A stretch of DNA of 64,000 nucleotides from Pseudonocardia hierapolitana (lineage in GTDB: Bacteria > Actinomycetota > Actinomycetes > Mycobacteriales > Pseudonocardiaceae), in NCBI RefSeq assembly GCF_007994075.1, contig NZ_VIWU01000001.1, forward strand, positions 1,054,001 through 1,118,000, written 5' to 3'. Of this stretch, positions 49,346 through 57,493 are shown in pieces. The position numbers and the translations under genes were made by a program. Position 1 is the first letter of the stretch, and each line of letters opens with the position of its first letter. The notes under the pieces are model-generated. The model was not told the DNA's origin, did no database searches, and was given only the letters and a program-made list of their open reading frames with translations.

Positions 49346-50826
49346 CACGACACCGCCGCACCGACGACCGCGGTGGTGCGCCACGCCTGGAACGCTTCGA
49401 GGCCCTGCGGGCCGCCCTCGTAGCCGGTGCCGGAGAGCCCGAGCCCACCGAAAGGCGCCCCCGGGTAGTTGGGCGTGCCGGTGTTGATGCCGACGATCCC
49501 CGCGCGCAGCCGCCGGGAGACGTCCCGCGCGGCCTCGACGTCGGTGCCGCAGACGTAGCCGGCCAGCCCGTAGCCGGTGGCCCGGTGCTGCGCGACGGCC
49601 TCGTCGAGATCGTCGTAGGTGCTCACGGCCGCGAGGGGCCCGAACACCTCGTCACGGGACGCCGCCGCGGAGGCGGGGACGTCGACGACGACCGTCGGGG
49701 CGAACCAGTGGCCGTTCTCGGGCGCGGACGCCCGGGTGCCGGCCACGCGCGCCCCGGCGGCGACGGCGTCGTCGACGAGCGCGGCCAGCCGCGCGGGGTC
49801 GCCCGCGGGGGCGAGCGGCCCGACGTCGGTGGCGGCGTCGAGCGGGTCGCCGACGACGAGCCGCTCGGTCGCGGCGACGAACGCGTCGACGAACGTCTCG
49901 GCCACCTCGCGGGCGACGAACACCTGGTTCGCGGCGATGCAGGACTGGCCGTTGTTGCGGTACTTCGCGACCAGCAGCGTCTGCACCGCGTGCTCGACGT
50001 CGGCGTCGGGGAGCACGATGAAGGGCGCGCAGCCGCCGAGCTCGAGCACGGTGCGCAGGAAGCGGGGTGCCGCCGCGGCGGCGACGAGCCGACCGACCCA
50101 GGTGGAGCCGGTGAAGGAGACGACCTGCACGTCCGGGTGGGCGAGCCACGGGTCCACGACGTCGGCAGGCTCGCCGAGCACCGTGTTCACCGTGCCCGCC
50201 GGCACGTGCCGGTCGAGCAGGGCGGCGAGGACCATCGACGACAGCGGTGCCACCTCGGACGGCTTGAAGAGCACCGGGCACCCCGCGGCGAGCGCCGGGG
50301 CGATCTTGCGGGCGGGGATGGACACCGGGAAGTTCCACGGCGTCAACACCGCCGCCACGCCGAGCGGGCGCGGCTCGACGTGGTGCACGGCCCCGGGGAC
50401 GGCGCGCAGGACCCGCTCCTGCTGCTCGTCGAGGAGATCGGCCATGACGCGGAAGTAGACGGCCGACAGCCCCAGCTCGGCACGGGCCTCGGCGAGCCGC
50501 TTGCCGGTCTCGCGGGTGACGAGCGTGGGCCAGCCGTCGGTTGCGGACGCGGCGTCGAGCTCGTCGGCGACGGCGCGCAGTGCGGCGGCGCGCTCGACGG
50601 CGGGCGTGGCGGACCAGTCCGGCAGTGCCCGGGCGGCGGCCTCGGCGGCGTCGTGGGCGTCCTGCCGCCCGCCGATCGCCACCTCGGTCCAAGGCCGGCC
50701 GTCGACCGGCGCGACGAGGGCCCGACGCGACGACGTCGCGCGGCGACGGCCCGCGACGACGACCGACGTCGAGTCCGCCAGGACCTTCTCGACGATCGCG
50801 TCGGTGCTGCTCACCACGGCGGTCAC
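49345..50826 (-). CDS. NAD(P)-dependent aldehyde dehydrogenase, candidate sulfolactaldehyde dehydrogenase
   Basis: 493 aa from a GTG overlapping the enolase-family gene stop (GTGA). ALDH hallmarks are complete: TPWNFPVSI (about 162-170), FTGSTWVGR (238-246), general base E262 (LELGGCAP), nucleophile C296 (GQSCIAAN) and a late EVFGPLAAVSTYDDL. It falls in the succinate-semialdehyde/lactaldehyde-like group. In the proposed pathway it would oxidise 3-sulfolactaldehyde to sulfolactate; a role on another aldehyde is possible. It is different from the GabD-type enzyme at 54591. Confidence 0.87.
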   Translation of the reverse strand: MTAVVSSTDAIVEKVLADSTSVVVAGRRRATSSRRALVAPVDGRPWTEVAIGGRQDAHDAAEAAARALPDWSATPAVERAAALRAVADELDAASATDGWPTLVTRETGKRLAEARAELGLSAVYFRVMADLLDEQQERVLRAVPGAVHHVEPRPLGVAAVLTPWNFPVSIPARKIAPALAAGCPVLFKPSEVAPLSSMVLAALLDRHVPAGTVNTVLGEPADVVDPWLAHPDVQVVSFTGSTWVGRLVAAAAAPRFLRTVLELGGCAPFIVLPDADVEHAVQTLLVAKYRNNGQSCIAANQVFVAREVAETFVDAFVAATERLVVGDPLDAATDVGPLAPAGDPARLAALVDDAVAAGARVAGTRASAPENGHWFAPTVVVDVPASAAASRDEVFGPLAAVSTYDDLDEAVAQHRATGYGLAGYVCGTDVEAARDVSRRLRAGIVGINTGTPNYPGAPFGGLGLSGTGYEGGPQGLEAFQAWRTTAVVGAAVS

Positions 50827-52004
50827 AGGGCTTCCTCCAGGTCGGCGATGGCGTCGAGGTCGAAGTCGACGCCGAGTCCGGGACGGTCGGGGACGCGGAC
50901 GGTCCCGTGGTCGGTCAGCAGGTGGTCGACGGCCTCGCGCAGCCGGTTGCCGCGGACGTCCCACTCCACCGCCGTGGTCGCCGCGACGGCGGCGGCGACC
51001 TGCAGGGTGGCGGCGGTGGCGACGGCGCCGTTGTAGAGGTGCGGGTTGACCGTCGTGCCCGTCGGCGCGGCGAGCGCGGCGACCTTCAGGTACTCGGTCG
51101 GGCCGCCGACCTTCGACAGGTCGGGCTGGACGATGTCCACGGATCCCTGCTCCAGGTAGGGCGCGAACGCGGAGGCACCGTAGAGGTTCTCGCCGGTGGC
51201 CAGCGCGAGCCCGCCCCGGCGGCGCAGCGTCGCGAGCTCGCCGGGGTCGTCGCCGGCCAGCGGTTCCTCCAGCCACTCGACGCCCTCGTCCCGCAGCGCG
51301 GGGACGATGGCGAGGGCCTCGTCGAGCGACCAGGCCTGGTTCACGTCGCCGTAGAGCCGGACGCCGTCGCCGAGGACGCAGCGGGCCGTGCGGACGTTGT
51401 CCAGGTCCCGGTCGCGCCCGAAGCCGAGCTTGACCTTCACCGCCGTGTGTCCGGCCACCGCGCAACGCTCCGCGGTGGCGGCGACGTCGTCCGGGCCGAG
51501 GCTGGAGGCGTAGACGGGCAGCTCACGCGGCCGTCCTGGCCCGGCCAGCAGGACGGCGAGCGGCATGCCCGCGTGCCGGGCGGCCAGATCCCACAAGGCG
51601 GTGTCGAGGCCGCTGACGGCCTGGTGCACCGGGCCCGGCGCACCCCACTGCCGACCCAACGGCCGCAGGGCGGCCATGAGCAGCTCGTGCGCCTCGACCG
51701 GCGTCGCGGGGGTGCGGCCCACGAGGAGTGGCGCGATCCCCTCCACGACGGTGGCCGCCCGCTCGCGCCAGGCCCATGACGGGTAGTTCACCCACGTCTC
51801 GCCGACGCCGCGGCTGCCGTCTGCGAGCTGCACCTCGACCACCGCCATCACGCGATGGCCCATGGGACCGAAGGACATCGCCACCCCGTCGAGGACCGGG
51901 CTGCGGAACACCCGCAGCCGGACGGCGGCGACGGGCGACGCCGGCAGCGGGGGCGTCTGGGGCCTCGCACCCGGCGCCCTCAGCAATTGTTCGGAAGTGA
52001 ACAT
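50823..52004 (-). CDS. Enolase-superfamily acid-sugar dehydratase (mandelate racemase group)
   Basis: 393 aa from the ATG at 52004; a GTG at 52040 is in frame but no ribosome site supports either, and homology begins near residue 27 (AAVRLRVFRSP). Catalytic features of the mandelate racemase subgroup are visible: K190-x-K192 (VKVKLG), metal ligands D220 (YGDVNQAW), E246 (WLEEPL) and E272 (TGENLYG), then D295 (QPDLSKVGG) and H322 (NPHLY) as the His-Asp dyad. Enzymes with this set abstract a proton next to a carboxylate, as in galactonate or fuconate dehydration. In this operon it would act on a sugar acid, which a plain sulfo-EMP route would not need, so it suggests a modified route. Confidence 0.83.
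   Translation of the reverse strand: MFTSEQLLRAPGARPQTPPLPASPVAAVRLRVFRSPVLDGVAMSFGPMGHRVMAVVEVQLADGSRGVGETWVNYPSWAWRERAATVVEGIAPLLVGRTPATPVEAHELLMAALRPLGRQWGAPGPVHQAVSGLDTALWDLAARHAGMPLAVLLAGPGRPRELPVYASSLGPDDVAATAERCAVAGHTAVKVKLGFGRDRDLDNVRTARCVLGDGVRLYGDVNQAWSLDEALAIVPALRDEGVEWLEEPLAGDDPGELATLRRRGGLALATGENLYGASAFAPYLEQGSVDIVQPDLSKVGGPTEYLKVAALAAPTGTTVNPHLYNGAVATAATLQVAAAVAATTAVEWDVRGNRLREAVDHLLTDHGTVRVPDRPGLGVDFDLDAIADLEEAL
51988..52003. promoter_or_regulatory. Inverted repeat over the enolase-family start codon
   Basis: TGTTC-N6-GAACA overlaps the ATG of the first gene of the ten-gene operon. No Shine-Dalgarno sequence is visible, so the transcript could be leaderless with an operator over the start. 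A TGCATGCA palindrome follows at 52005-52012. Confidence 0.35.
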
Positions 52005-52059
52005 TGCATGCAGTCTGGGTGGGCTCGCCGATGATGTCAAGGGGACCGGGAGGTCCGGC

Positions 52060-52845
52060 TCAGCGGGCGACGACGACCCGGGTGCCCGCCTCGTGCAGGC
52101 GACGGGTGAGCGCGGCGCTCAGCGGAGCGTCGGTCACCACGGTGTCGATGCGCTCGAGGCCGCAGACGCGGACGGTGCCGGGGGCGCCCTCCTTGGAGGC
52201 GTCGCAGACCAGCACGACGTCCTCCGCGGAATCGAGCAGCGCCTGCTTGACGCCGAGCTCGAGCTCGGAGCGGACGTAGACGCCGCGGGCGTCGATGCTG
52301 GTCGCGCCGAGGACGAGCAGGCGCAGGCGCAGGTCGCGTACGAACCGGGCAGCACTGGGCCCGATGAGGGCGTGGTTGTCGTGCGACATCTCGCCGCCGA
52401 TGCCGATGACGCGGGTGTTGCGGCGGGCGACCATGGCCGCCAGTACCGGGACCGAGTTCGTGACCACGCCGCCCGCGAAGTCCTCCGGCAGCGCGTGCGC
52501 CACCTCCACCGCGGTGGTCCCAGAGTCGATGCCGACCGTGTCGTCGGCCGCGACCATCTCCGCGGCCGCAGCGCCGATCCGGCGCTTGCCCTCGGCGTTG
52601 ACCAGCGCCCTCGCCACGAAGACAGGCCGGCCGTGCGACCCGGCAGGCAGGCTCGCGCCGCCGTGCACGAGCGCCGCCTCGCCGGTCGCCGCCAGCCGGC
52701 GCAGGTCGCGACGGACCGTCATCTCCGACACCCCGAGCGCCTGGCTCACCTCGGAGACCGAGACGTGCCCGCTCGCGCGCAGCCGCTCCAGGATGGCCTC
52801 GCGGCGGCGCGGCGCGGCGTCGTAGCGCAGCGCCGGGCTCGTCAT
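52060..52845 (-). CDS. DeoR-family transcriptional regulator
   Basis: 261 aa from the ATG at 52845 (GTG at 52854 also possible). The N-terminal helix-turn-helix RRREAILERLRASGHVSVSE then VSQALGVSEMTVRRDLRRLA is the classic DeoR signature. The C-terminal sensor domain has GIDSGTTAVEVAHALP, GGEMSHDNHALIGPSAARFV and CDASKEG, where sugar phosphates bind. In E. coli the sulfoquinovose genes are controlled by a DeoR-type protein (YihW/CsqR), which parallels this locus. It is 56 bp ahead of the ten-gene operon on the same strand and divergent from the aldolase/exporter pair. Confidence 0.9.
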   Translation of the reverse strand: MTSPALRYDAAPRRREAILERLRASGHVSVSEVSQALGVSEMTVRRDLRRLAATGEAALVHGGASLPAGSHGRPVFVARALVNAEGKRRIGAAAAEMVAADDTVGIDSGTTAVEVAHALPEDFAGGVVTNSVPVLAAMVARRNTRVIGIGGEMSHDNHALIGPSAARFVRDLRLRLLVLGATSIDARGVYVRSELELGVKQALLDSAEDVVLVCDASKEGAPGTVRVCGLERIDTVVTDAPLSAALTRRLHEAGTRVVVAR

Positions 52846-52888
52846 GTCGGTCACGGCACGATGGTAGCCAGGCCACAGATCACACACT

Positions 52889-52914
52889 GGATGGTAGTTT
52901 TCTAACAACCATCC
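52889..52914. promoter_or_regulatory. DeoR operator candidate between regulator and aldolase gene
   Basis: GGATGGTAGTT-TTCT-AACAACCATCC: 11-base arms with one mismatch around a 4-base centre. A further half-site, GATGGTAG, occurs 30 bp to the left at 52860-52867. The site lies 32 bp before the aldolase start (52946) and 44 bp before the DeoR start, so it could control both. Confidence 0.7.
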
Positions 52915-52945
52915 ATTCGTGCCGTAACTGTGTGGAGAGCCCGCC

Positions 52946-53818
52946 ATGACCGCTCGCCCCGCCCTGAAGCGCCTCGCCCGCCCGTCCGGCGGCCTCGCCA
53001 TGCTGGCTGTTGACCAGCGGGAGGCACTGCGCGCGATGATCGCCGAGCGGACCGGCGCTCCCGTGCCCGACGAAGACGTCACCGCCTTCAAGGTCGCCGC
53101 CACCCGAGCGCTCACCCCGCACGCGTCGGCCGTCCTCGTCGACCCCCAGTTCGGTTGGGAAGCCGTCCTGGCAGCGGATGCCGTCGATCCGGCGTGCGCG
53201 CTCATCGCGGCGGCCGACCACTTCGTCCCGGGCGAGACCGAGTTCGTCCGCGACGCCGTCATCGACGAGTCCCTCGACCTCGACGCGCTCGCCCGCCAGG
53301 GAGCCGTCGCGCTGAAGCTCCTCGTCGTCTGGCGCCCTGATGGCGACCGCGACCGCCGCGTGGCGATGGTCGAGGAGTTCGTCGCCCGCTGCCGCCGCCG
53401 CGACCTGGTCAGCATCATCGAGCCGGTGTCCCGTGCACCCCTCGCCGGCGGCGATTTCGACGCCGATGCCGGCATCCTCGCCGCCGCGCGGGAGCTCGGC
53501 GCCCTGGGGGCCGACGTCTACAAGACGGAGGTCCCCACCCACGGCAAGGGCGGCGACCTCGAGGTCCGGGAGGGCTGCCGACGCATCGACGACCTCGTCG
53601 ACGGCGCCTGGGTGGTGCTCTCCTCCGGCGTTGCGGCCGACCGCTTCCCCGACGCCGTGCGGCTCGCCTGCGAGGCCGGCGCATCGGGGTTCCTCGCCGG
53701 GCGCGCGGTCTGGGCGTCCGTCGTCGGCAGTCCCCGGCTCGAGGAGGACCTCGAACGGGTCGCCGTGCCGGCCCTGCAGCGCCTCGTCCGGGTCGTGGAC
53801 GAGACCGTCGGTCGCTGA
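52946..53818 (+). CDS. Class I aldolase closely resembling sulfofructose-1-phosphate aldolase (YihT)
   Basis: 290 aa. The sequence follows E. coli YihT (recalled from memory) through SGGLAMLAVDQREALRAM (about 14-31), FKVAATRALTPHASAVLVD (48-66), AADHFVPG (89-96), LKLLVVWRPDGD (123-134), LVSIIEPV (154-161) and SGFLAGRAVWASVVG (247-261). The Schiff-base lysine is K193 in VYKTEVP, and R253 occupies the sulfonate-side position, both with the YihT numbering. YihT splits 6-deoxy-6-sulfofructose 1-phosphate to dihydroxyacetone phosphate and 3-sulfolactaldehyde. The family also includes LacD tagatose-bisphosphate aldolases, so another ketose phosphate cannot be excluded. It heads a two-gene unit with the TauE-type exporter. 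Confidence 0.82.
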   Translation: MTARPALKRLARPSGGLAMLAVDQREALRAMIAERTGAPVPDEDVTAFKVAATRALTPHASAVLVDPQFGWEAVLAADAVDPACALIAAADHFVPGETEFVRDAVIDESLDLDALARQGAVALKLLVVWRPDGDRDRRVAMVEEFVARCRRRDLVSIIEPVSRAPLAGGDFDADAGILAAARELGALGADVYKTEVPTHGKGGDLEVREGCRRIDDLVDGAWVVLSSGVAADRFPDAVRLACEAGASGFLAGRAVWASVVGSPRLEEDLERVAVPALQRLVRVVDETVGR

Positions 53819-53830
53819 CCGGCACCACCC

Positions 53831-54547
53831 GTGGAGCTGGCCCTGGCGGTCGCCGCCGTCGTCACCGGGGCGACGCTGCAACGCAGCACCGGGCTCGGGT
53901 TCGCCCTCGTGTCGGGACCCTTCCTCGTCCTCGTGCTGAGCCCCTACGAGGGCGTCGCCCTGGCGAACCTGCTGTCGCTCGTCACGGCCTGCCTCGTACT
54001 GGCCGCCACCTGGCGGGCGGTCGACCTGCGCAGGGCGGCGATGCTCAGCGTGGGTGTCTCCCTGGCCATCGCGCCCGGCGCAGCGCTCGCCCGGGCCCTG
54101 CCCGACCCCGCGCTGCTCGTCGTCGTCGGCGGGATCGCCACCGGGGCGGCCGTCCTCGTCGCCGCAGGGGGCCGCATCCCCGGGCTCGCCCGGCCGACCG
54201 GGAGCGTCGCGGCGGGCTTCGCCTCGGGGTTCAGCAACGTCACCGCCGGCGTCGGGGGGCCGGCACTGGCCGTCTACGGCGCGAGCACGCGGCACCCGCG
54301 CACCAGCTTCGTTCCCACCGTGCAGGTGGTCAGCATCGTCACCAACGCGCTGTCGCTCGTCGCGAAGCACGACGCGCACCTGCCCGGGAGGCTCGTCCTC
54401 AGCTGCGTCGCCGCCGTCCTCGCCGGCACGCTCGTCGGCCGGTGGACCAGCAGGCTCGTCAGCGAGCGGGCCGGCCGGATCCTCGTGCTGGCGCTGGCCG
54501 TCACCGGCGGTCTCGTATCGGTGGCCAAGGGCGTTCTCACCTGGTGA
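53831..54547 (+). CDS. TauE/SafE (TSUP)-family sulfur-anion exporter
   Basis: 238 aa from a GTG 12 bp after the aldolase stop. About eight hydrophobic segments, with the duplicated TSUP signature: GATLQRSTGLGFALVSGPFL in the first half and SVAAGFASGFSNVTAGVGGP in the second, each followed by a helix. TSUP proteins export sulfite, sulfoacetate or sulfolactate, or move thiosulfate, in different bacteria. Its coupling to a YihT-like aldolase strongly suggests export of a C2/C3 sulfonate or sulfite end product. Direction and ion are inferred. Confidence 0.87.
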   Translation: MELALAVAAVVTGATLQRSTGLGFALVSGPFLVLVLSPYEGVALANLLSLVTACLVLAATWRAVDLRRAAMLSVGVSLAIAPGAALARALPDPALLVVVGGIATGAAVLVAAGGRIPGLARPTGSVAAGFASGFSNVTAGVGGPALAVYGASTRHPRTSFVPTVQVVSIVTNALSLVAKHDAHLPGRLVLSCVAAVLAGTLVGRWTSRLVSERAGRILVLALAVTGGLVSVAKGVLTW

Positions 54548-54590
54548 CGGCGGCGCCGCGGACGCGCGTGACCCACGCGTCCGGCAGGAG

Positions 54591-56009
54591 TCAGGCCACG
54601 GACAGGAACTGGGTCTCCTGGAACGCGCGGATCCCGTCCTGCGCGCCCTCTCGGCCGAGGCCGCTCTGCTTCATCCCGCCGAAGGGCGCTGCGGGGTCGG
54701 ACACGATGCCGCGGTTGACACCGACCATCCCGCAGTCGAGGGAGCGGCCGATCGCCACGGCCCGGGCGGTGTCCCGCGAGAAGACGTAGCCGGCGAGGCC
54801 GTACTCGGTGGCGTTCGCGCTGGCGATCACGTCGTCGAGGTCGCGCCAGGTGAGGACCGGGGCGATGGGGCCGAATATCTCCGTGGTGGCGAGGTCGGCG
54901 TCCCGCGGGACGTCCCGGACCACCAGCGGGGCGAGGAATGATCCGGTCTCGGGGACGGCGGCCGGGGCGTGCGCGAGCGAGGCCCCGCGGCCCACTGCGT
55001 CGTCGACCAGAGCACGGATCCTGCGGACTGCCCGCGCGTCGATCAGGGGCCCGATGTCGGTGCCGGGGTCGGATGGCGGGCCGACCGTGCGGGCGGCGAA
55101 CGCCTCTGCCAGCGCGGCGATGAACTCGTCCGCGACCGCCTCGTGTACGAGGAACCGGTTCGCGGCGGTGCAGGCCTGGCCCGCGTTGCGCAGCTTGGCG
55201 ACCACGGCGCCCTCGACCGCCGCGTCGAGATCGGCGTCGGCGCACACGATGAACGGCGCGTTCCCACCGAGCTCCATCGAGCAGTTCACGACGCGGTTCG
55301 CGGCCTGCCGGAGCAGGAGACGGCCGACGGCGGTGGAACCGGTGAACGACAGCTTCCGGACGGCGTCGTGCTCGAGCAGCGCCTGGACGACGTCCCCCGG
55401 CCGGGTCGTCGGCACCACGGTCAGCGCGCCGGCGGGCGCGCCCGCCTCGCGGAGGATGTCGGCGATCGCGAGCGCGGTCAGCGGGGTCTCGGCCGCCGGC
55501 TTGAGCACCGCGGTGCACCCGGCTGCCAGCGCCGGTGCCACCTTGCGGGTGACCATGGCCGCCGGGAAGTTCCAGGGCGTGACCAGTGCGGCGACGCCGA
55601 CCGGTTGCGCAGCCACGAGGGTGCGGCTGCGGCCGTCGGGGGCCGTGCCGAAGCGGCCGTCGGGCCGCACCGCCTCCTCGGCGAACCAGCGGAAAAACTC
55701 GGCGGCGTAGGCGACCTCGGCGCGCGCGTCGGCCTGCGCCTTGCCCGACTCGCGGGAGATGAGCCGGGCGAGTTCTTCGGTGCGCTCGACCATCAGGCGG
55801 TGGGTGCCGGCGAGCACCTCGGACCGCCGCCGGGGGGCTGTGGCGGCCCAGCCCGGGAAGGCGGCTGCCGCGGTGTCGGCGGCGTGGCGGCCGGCTGCGG
55901 CGTCGGCGTCCGGGACAGTGGAGATGACCGTGCCGGTGGCCGGGTCGAGCACCTCGAACTCGCGCTCGCCAGCGGGTCGAGGATCGACCACGGAGTGCGG
56001 AGCCGTCAT
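54591..56009 (-). CDS. gabD: Succinate-semialdehyde dehydrogenase-type ALDH
   Basis: 472 aa, ATG overlapping the aminotransferase stop (ATGA). Landmarks: TPWNFPAAM (144-152), FTGSTAVGR (222-230), base E246 (MELGGNAP), nucleophile C280 (GQACTAANRF) and EIFGPIAPVLTWRDLDD. The C-terminal VSDPAAPFGGMKQSGLGREG is typical of GabD. Next to a 4-aminobutyrate aminotransferase it most likely oxidises succinate semialdehyde to succinate in the GABA shunt. Because it faces the sulfosugar region convergently, a link with that pathway is not supported. Confidence 0.88.
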   Translation of the reverse strand: MTAPHSVVDPRPAGEREFEVLDPATGTVISTVPDADAAAGRHAADTAAAAFPGWAATAPRRRSEVLAGTHRLMVERTEELARLISRESGKAQADARAEVAYAAEFFRWFAEEAVRPDGRFGTAPDGRSRTLVAAQPVGVAALVTPWNFPAAMVTRKVAPALAAGCTAVLKPAAETPLTALAIADILREAGAPAGALTVVPTTRPGDVVQALLEHDAVRKLSFTGSTAVGRLLLRQAANRVVNCSMELGGNAPFIVCADADLDAAVEGAVVAKLRNAGQACTAANRFLVHEAVADEFIAALAEAFAARTVGPPSDPGTDIGPLIDARAVRRIRALVDDAVGRGASLAHAPAAVPETGSFLAPLVVRDVPRDADLATTEIFGPIAPVLTWRDLDDVIASANATEYGLAGYVFSRDTARAVAIGRSLDCGMVGVNRGIVSDPAAPFGGMKQSGLGREGAQDGIRAFQETQFLSVA

Positions 56010-57388
56010 CGCGCACCGCCGGAGAGTGCGTCGGCGAGGACGTCGAGTCCCTCCGACAACAGGTCGTTCGGGATGACGAGTGGGGGCAGCAGTCGAACGA
56101 CGTTGCCGAAGGTGCCGCAGGTCAGCACGATCACGCCGGCCTCGTGTGCTGCGGTGGCGACCCGCTTGGCGAGGTCGGCGTCCGGCTCGTGGCTGCCGGG
56201 CCGGACGAACTCGATGCCGATCATCGCTCCTCGCCCGCGCACGTCACCGATCCGCGGGTCGGTGCGCTGCAGCTCGCGCAGCCTGCCGAGCGCCAGGGTC
56301 TCGATCTCGACGGCGCGATCGAGCAGGTTCTCCTCCCGGATGGTGCGCAACGTGGCGAGGGCGGCGGCGCAGGCGACCGGGTTGCCGCCGTAGGTGCCAC
56401 CGAGGCCACCCGGGTGCACGGCATCCATCAGATCGGCACGTCCCGAGACGGCCGCGATCGGGAGCCCGCCGCCGAGCCCCTTGGCCGTGGTGACCAGGTC
56501 GGGGACGACACCGTCGTGATCGCAGGCGAACCAGGCGCCCGTCCGCGCGATCCCGGACTGGACCTCGTCGGCCACGAGGACGATCCCGTGCTCGCGGCAC
56601 CACGCCGCCAGCGCGGGCAGGAACCCCGGTGCCGGGACGATGAACCCTCCCTCGCCCTGGATCGGCTCGATGACGAGGGCCGCGAGCCGCGAGGCGCCGA
56701 CGGCGCGTTCGAGGTGGGCGATCGCCCTGGCCGCGGCCGCCGGCCCGTTGATCGGCGCCCCGTCGAGGTCCGTCCCGTCCCGGAACGGGTACGAGGTCGG
56801 GGCCCGGTAGACCTCCGGGGCGAAGGGACCGAAGCCGTCCTTGTACGGGACGGCCTTGGCGGTCATCGCCATCGTGAGGTTGGTCCGGCCGTGGTAGGCG
56901 TGGTCGACCACGGCGACCGCCGTCCGCCCCGTGGCGTACCGGGCGATCTTCACCGCGTTCTCGACCGCCTCCGAGCCCGTGTTGAAGAGCGCGGTCTTGA
57001 CCGCGTGGTCGCCGGGGACGATCGCCGCGAGCTCTTCCGCGACCCGCACGTAGCCCTCGTAGGGCGTGATCATGGCGCAGGTGTGGGTGAACCGGGTGAG
57101 CTGCGCCGCGGTGTCCTCCACCACCCGCGGTGCCGAGTTGCCTGCGGTCGTGACGGCGATGCCGGAGCCGAGATCGATGAACGAGTTCCCGTCGACGTCG
57201 ACGAGCACCCCGCCACCGGCCGCCGCCGCGTAGACCGGCATGGTCGAGGACAGCCCGGCCGAGACGACCGCGGCGCGGCGGCGCTGCAGCTCGAGAGAGC
57301 GCGGACCCGGCACCGGCGTCCGAAGCTCACGGCGCTGCGGCAGGCCGGGCCCGCCCCCAACATCGAGGACGGCGGTTGGCGCGCTCAT
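56006..57388 (-). CDS. gabT: 4-aminobutyrate aminotransferase (class III PLP enzyme)
   Basis: 460 aa from the ATG at 57388 with GAGAGGAG upstream. Class III aminotransferase features: NTGSEAVENAVKIAR (136-150), DHAYHGRTN (162-170), EPIQGEGGF (241-249), D274 in ADEVQSG contacting the PLP ring nitrogen and the PLP lysine K303 in TTAKGLGGGLP. The combination ITPYEGYVRVAEEL and GLGGTYGGNPVACAAA is characteristic of GabT. It transfers the amino group of GABA to 2-oxoglutarate, giving succinate semialdehyde for the following dehydrogenase. Divergent from a PucR-type regulator. Confidence 0.9.
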   Translation of the reverse strand: MSAPTAVLDVGGGPGLPQRRELRTPVPGPRSLELQRRRAAVVSAGLSSTMPVYAAAAGGGVLVDVDGNSFIDLGSGIAVTTAGNSAPRVVEDTAAQLTRFTHTCAMITPYEGYVRVAEELAAIVPGDHAVKTALFNTGSEAVENAVKIARYATGRTAVAVVDHAYHGRTNLTMAMTAKAVPYKDGFGPFAPEVYRAPTSYPFRDGTDLDGAPINGPAAAARAIAHLERAVGASRLAALVIEPIQGEGGFIVPAPGFLPALAAWCREHGIVLVADEVQSGIARTGAWFACDHDGVVPDLVTTAKGLGGGLPIAAVSGRADLMDAVHPGGLGGTYGGNPVACAAALATLRTIREENLLDRAVEIETLALGRLRELQRTDPRIGDVRGRGAMIGIEFVRPGSHEPDADLAKRVATAAHEAGVIVLTCGTFGNVVRLLPPLVIPNDLLSEGLDVLADALSGGAR

Positions 57389-57448
57389 GACGTGCTCCTC
57401 TCGGTGACCAGCGCCGACGGTAGGAACGCAGAACGTCATCGGGAAGAG

Positions 57449-57488
57449 TGCAGACCTGACACTCTGCGGCACAAAGTGTGCAAACCTG
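57449..57488. promoter_or_regulatory. Direct repeat between gabT and the PucR regulator
   Basis: GTGCAGACCTG (57449-57459) and GTGCAAACCTG (57478-57488) are 10/11 identical, 29 bp apart, and bracket an ACACT...AGTGT inverted repeat. The pair lies just before the PucR start (57494) in the 105-bp divergent gap, where GabR-like activators bind in other actinobacteria. Confidence 0.5.
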
Positions 57489-57493
57489 CGCGC

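Noticed and set aside
50823..57388. gabD/gabT as part of the sulfosugar pathway
   Set aside because: They are convergent to the aldolase/exporter unit and have their own divergent PucR regulator, so a GABA role is simpler.
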